This document shows, piece by piece, positions 6,081 to 6,943 of a stretch of DNA of 6,943 bases. Every line of letters begins with the position of its first letter. Position 1 is the stretch's first letter. The stretch spans positions 12,783 to 19,725 of the forward strand of contig WRMX01000031.1 of assembly GCA_009776905.1 (NCBI GenBank), in the 5' to 3' direction. Under the pieces are notes generated by a model that saw only the letters and a program-made list of their open reading frames with translations, did no database searches and had not been told where the DNA came from. A program made the position numbers and the translations under genes. Source of the DNA: Oscillospiraceae bacterium. Its GTDB lineage: Bacteria; Bacillota; Clostridia; Oscillospirales; Oscillospiraceae.

Positions 6081-6275
6081 ATGAAAACAACAGAACAGAT
6101 TATCCAAAACGCAGAGGCATCGCTGCGCATGGAAGGGCTTTACATATCGGAGGAAGCCAGACGAGAATGCGCGCAGGTATTAAACGGTGAGATGACGCAT
6201 GAGCAGTATGTAATGAATGTACGTAGTCGTTACGGTGTAGACACAGGTGCATCCAATGGCAAATTACAGTCTTGA
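6081..6275 (+). CDS. VbhA-like antitoxin of a class I Fic toxin
   Basis: Small protein of 64 residues just upstream of, and overlapping, a Fic gene. It has the layout of the VbhA/FicA antitoxins: a predicted helix ending in SLRMEG (14-19), which fits the inhibitory motif (S/T)xxxE(G/N). In that family the glutamate (here E18) inserts into the Fic ATP pocket and blocks productive ATP binding. The following stretch SEEARRECAQVLNGEMTHEQYVMNV (about 23-47) matches the family's SxEA...L..GEIT.eEy pattern. AGGAAGGG (6065-6072) lies 8 nt before the ATG. The last ~14 residues (after RSRYGVD) look unstructured and overlap the toxin start. The identification rests on the motif plus the neighbour; the specific subfamily is less certain. 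Confidence 0.88.
   Translation: MKTTEQIIQNAEASLRMEGLYISEEARRECAQVLNGEMTHEQYVMNVRSRYGVDTGASNGKLQS
6245..6249 (+). promoter_or_regulatory. Ribosome binding site deciding the fic start
   Basis: AGGTG lies 6 nt before the ATG at 6256, inside the antitoxin coding region. The alternative GTG start at 6247 would lie within this site and has no good site of its own. Fic homologues also tend to begin close to the YPGT segment, which favours 6256. Confidence 0.5.
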
Positions 6276-6900
6276 TTCAATCGCGGCAAACTGCTATCCT
6301 GGAACTACTGTACTGATAAACAAGTTTGGAGTGCGCGACGGCGATACGCTGTCACGCATTGAAGCCGAAATCACGCAGGAAGCCGCAACCCGCTGGGAGC
6401 AGTCCCCGGGGTCCAGCAGCTTTGATTTTGAGCATTACAAGGCGATTCACAAGCATCTTTTCCAAGACCTGTATTCATGGGCAGGTGAAACTCGAGACAT
6501 CAATATCTCAAAAAAAGGAACACGCTTTTGCCTTGTCGAAGATATCCCGGATTATTCCGTACGCTTATTTTTGCGATTACGCGAGCTTGATTTCTTAAGA
6601 GAGTTGAAGCGACATGAATTCATCGTTGAATTCGTTGACTTCTATGTATCAACAAACTACCTCCATCCTTTTCGTGAAGGCAACGGGAGGACGCAGCGGC
6701 TTTTTTTGCAACAGCTCGCAAGCAGCACTGGGTATGAACTCAATTTTTCCGCGATTGATGTTGACGAGCTGATGATATCAACCATTCAGTCTGCAAATGG
6801 CGTAACCAATGGATTGGCTCGAATTTTTAAGAAGTCGATGAAAGTATCTGAGGTACTTTCACAAGATGGAAATCGGCACGACACGACAAAAACTGATTGA
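6256..6900 (+). CDS. fic: Fic-domain toxin (predicted AMP transferase)
   Basis: 214 residues from the ATG at 6256 (217 from a GTG at 6247). It holds a complete Fic core: CYPGT with LINKFGVRD near the N-terminus (13-28), FDFEHYKAIHKHLF and YSWAGETR (about 56-80), the substrate-docking flap ISKKGTRF (84-91), and the active site HPFREGNGRTQR (137-148). That site matches HPFx(D/E)GNGRxxR with the catalytic His, the acidic metal ligand and both arginines present. Such enzymes move AMP from ATP to a hydroxyl on a target protein; characterised class I members modify GyrB and ParE, but the target here is inferred. No inhibitory (S/T)xxxE(G/N) helix is evident inside the chain, which fits inhibition by the separate antitoxin. 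The genes overlap by 20 nt, suggesting coupled translation. Composition is about 45% G+C, lower than the atp genes. It appears intact. Confidence 0.93.
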   Translation: MANYSLDSIAANCYPGTTVLINKFGVRDGDTLSRIEAEITQEAATRWEQSPGSSSFDFEHYKAIHKHLFQDLYSWAGETRDINISKKGTRFCLVEDIPDYSVRLFLRLRELDFLRELKRHEFIVEFVDFYVSTNYLHPFREGNGRTQRLFLQQLASSTGYELNFSAIDVDELMISTIQSANGVTNGLARIFKKSMKVSEVLSQDGNRHDTTKTD

Positions 6901-6943
6901 CTTCTACTTGTCCTTTCTGTCCATATTGAGATTGGCAATACTC
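6901..6943. other. 3' tail with no recognisable feature
   Basis: These 43 nt after the fic stop show no start codon with a ribosome site, no hairpin with a T-run and no repeat that I can see. The reverse strand is open here and into the end of fic, but no family pattern is recognisable. Confidence 0.4.

Noticed and set aside
6800..6943. Converging minus-strand gene entering from the right edge
   Set aside because: The reverse frame is open over the last ~40 codons, but it overlaps the fic 3' end and shows no recognisable sequence; support is insufficient.

Overview
The window holds the distal part of a bacterial F-type ATP synthase (atp) operon, followed on the same strand by a small Fic-type toxin-antitoxin pair. 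Everything that can be supported lies on the + strand. The atp order is a (5' end cut off by the window edge), c, b, a fused delta/alpha gene, gamma, beta and epsilon. Spacing is tight (3 to 23 nt, with one 14-nt overlap) except for two gaps of 119 nt (a to c) and 95 nt (gamma to beta).

The main oddity is the gene in the atpA position. It encodes 583 residues. The first ~70 match the C-terminal domain of the delta (OSCP) subunit, and the rest is a complete alpha subunit. No separate delta gene lies between b and alpha, and the N-terminal six-helix domain of delta is not visible anywhere in the window. The c subunit is also unusual: alanines and one cysteine replace most of the helix-1 glycine motif, and only part of a Na+-type ion site is present. 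The beta subunit departs from the family signature at one residue (Ser338). The residues needed for catalysis and rotation are kept (P-loops, arginine finger, catalytic Glu, DELSEED, stator Arg, c-subunit Glu), so the enzyme looks functional.

From 6081 to 6900 there is a VbhA-like antitoxin with the inhibitory motif SLRMEG, overlapped by 20 nt by a Fic toxin with an intact HPFREGNGRTQR active site. By hand count the Fic stretch 6301-6900 is about 45% G+C, against about 59% for 4441-5040 in atpD. This fits a separately acquired module behind the housekeeping operon.

The organism is a bacterium that uses Shine-Dalgarno initiation (AGGAGG or GGTGATC-like sites) and has a moderately high-GC core genome with frequent ATA codons. 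An anaerobic Bacillota (Clostridia-like) or a related gut-type lineage is a low-confidence guess. The sequence alone does not fix the taxon.
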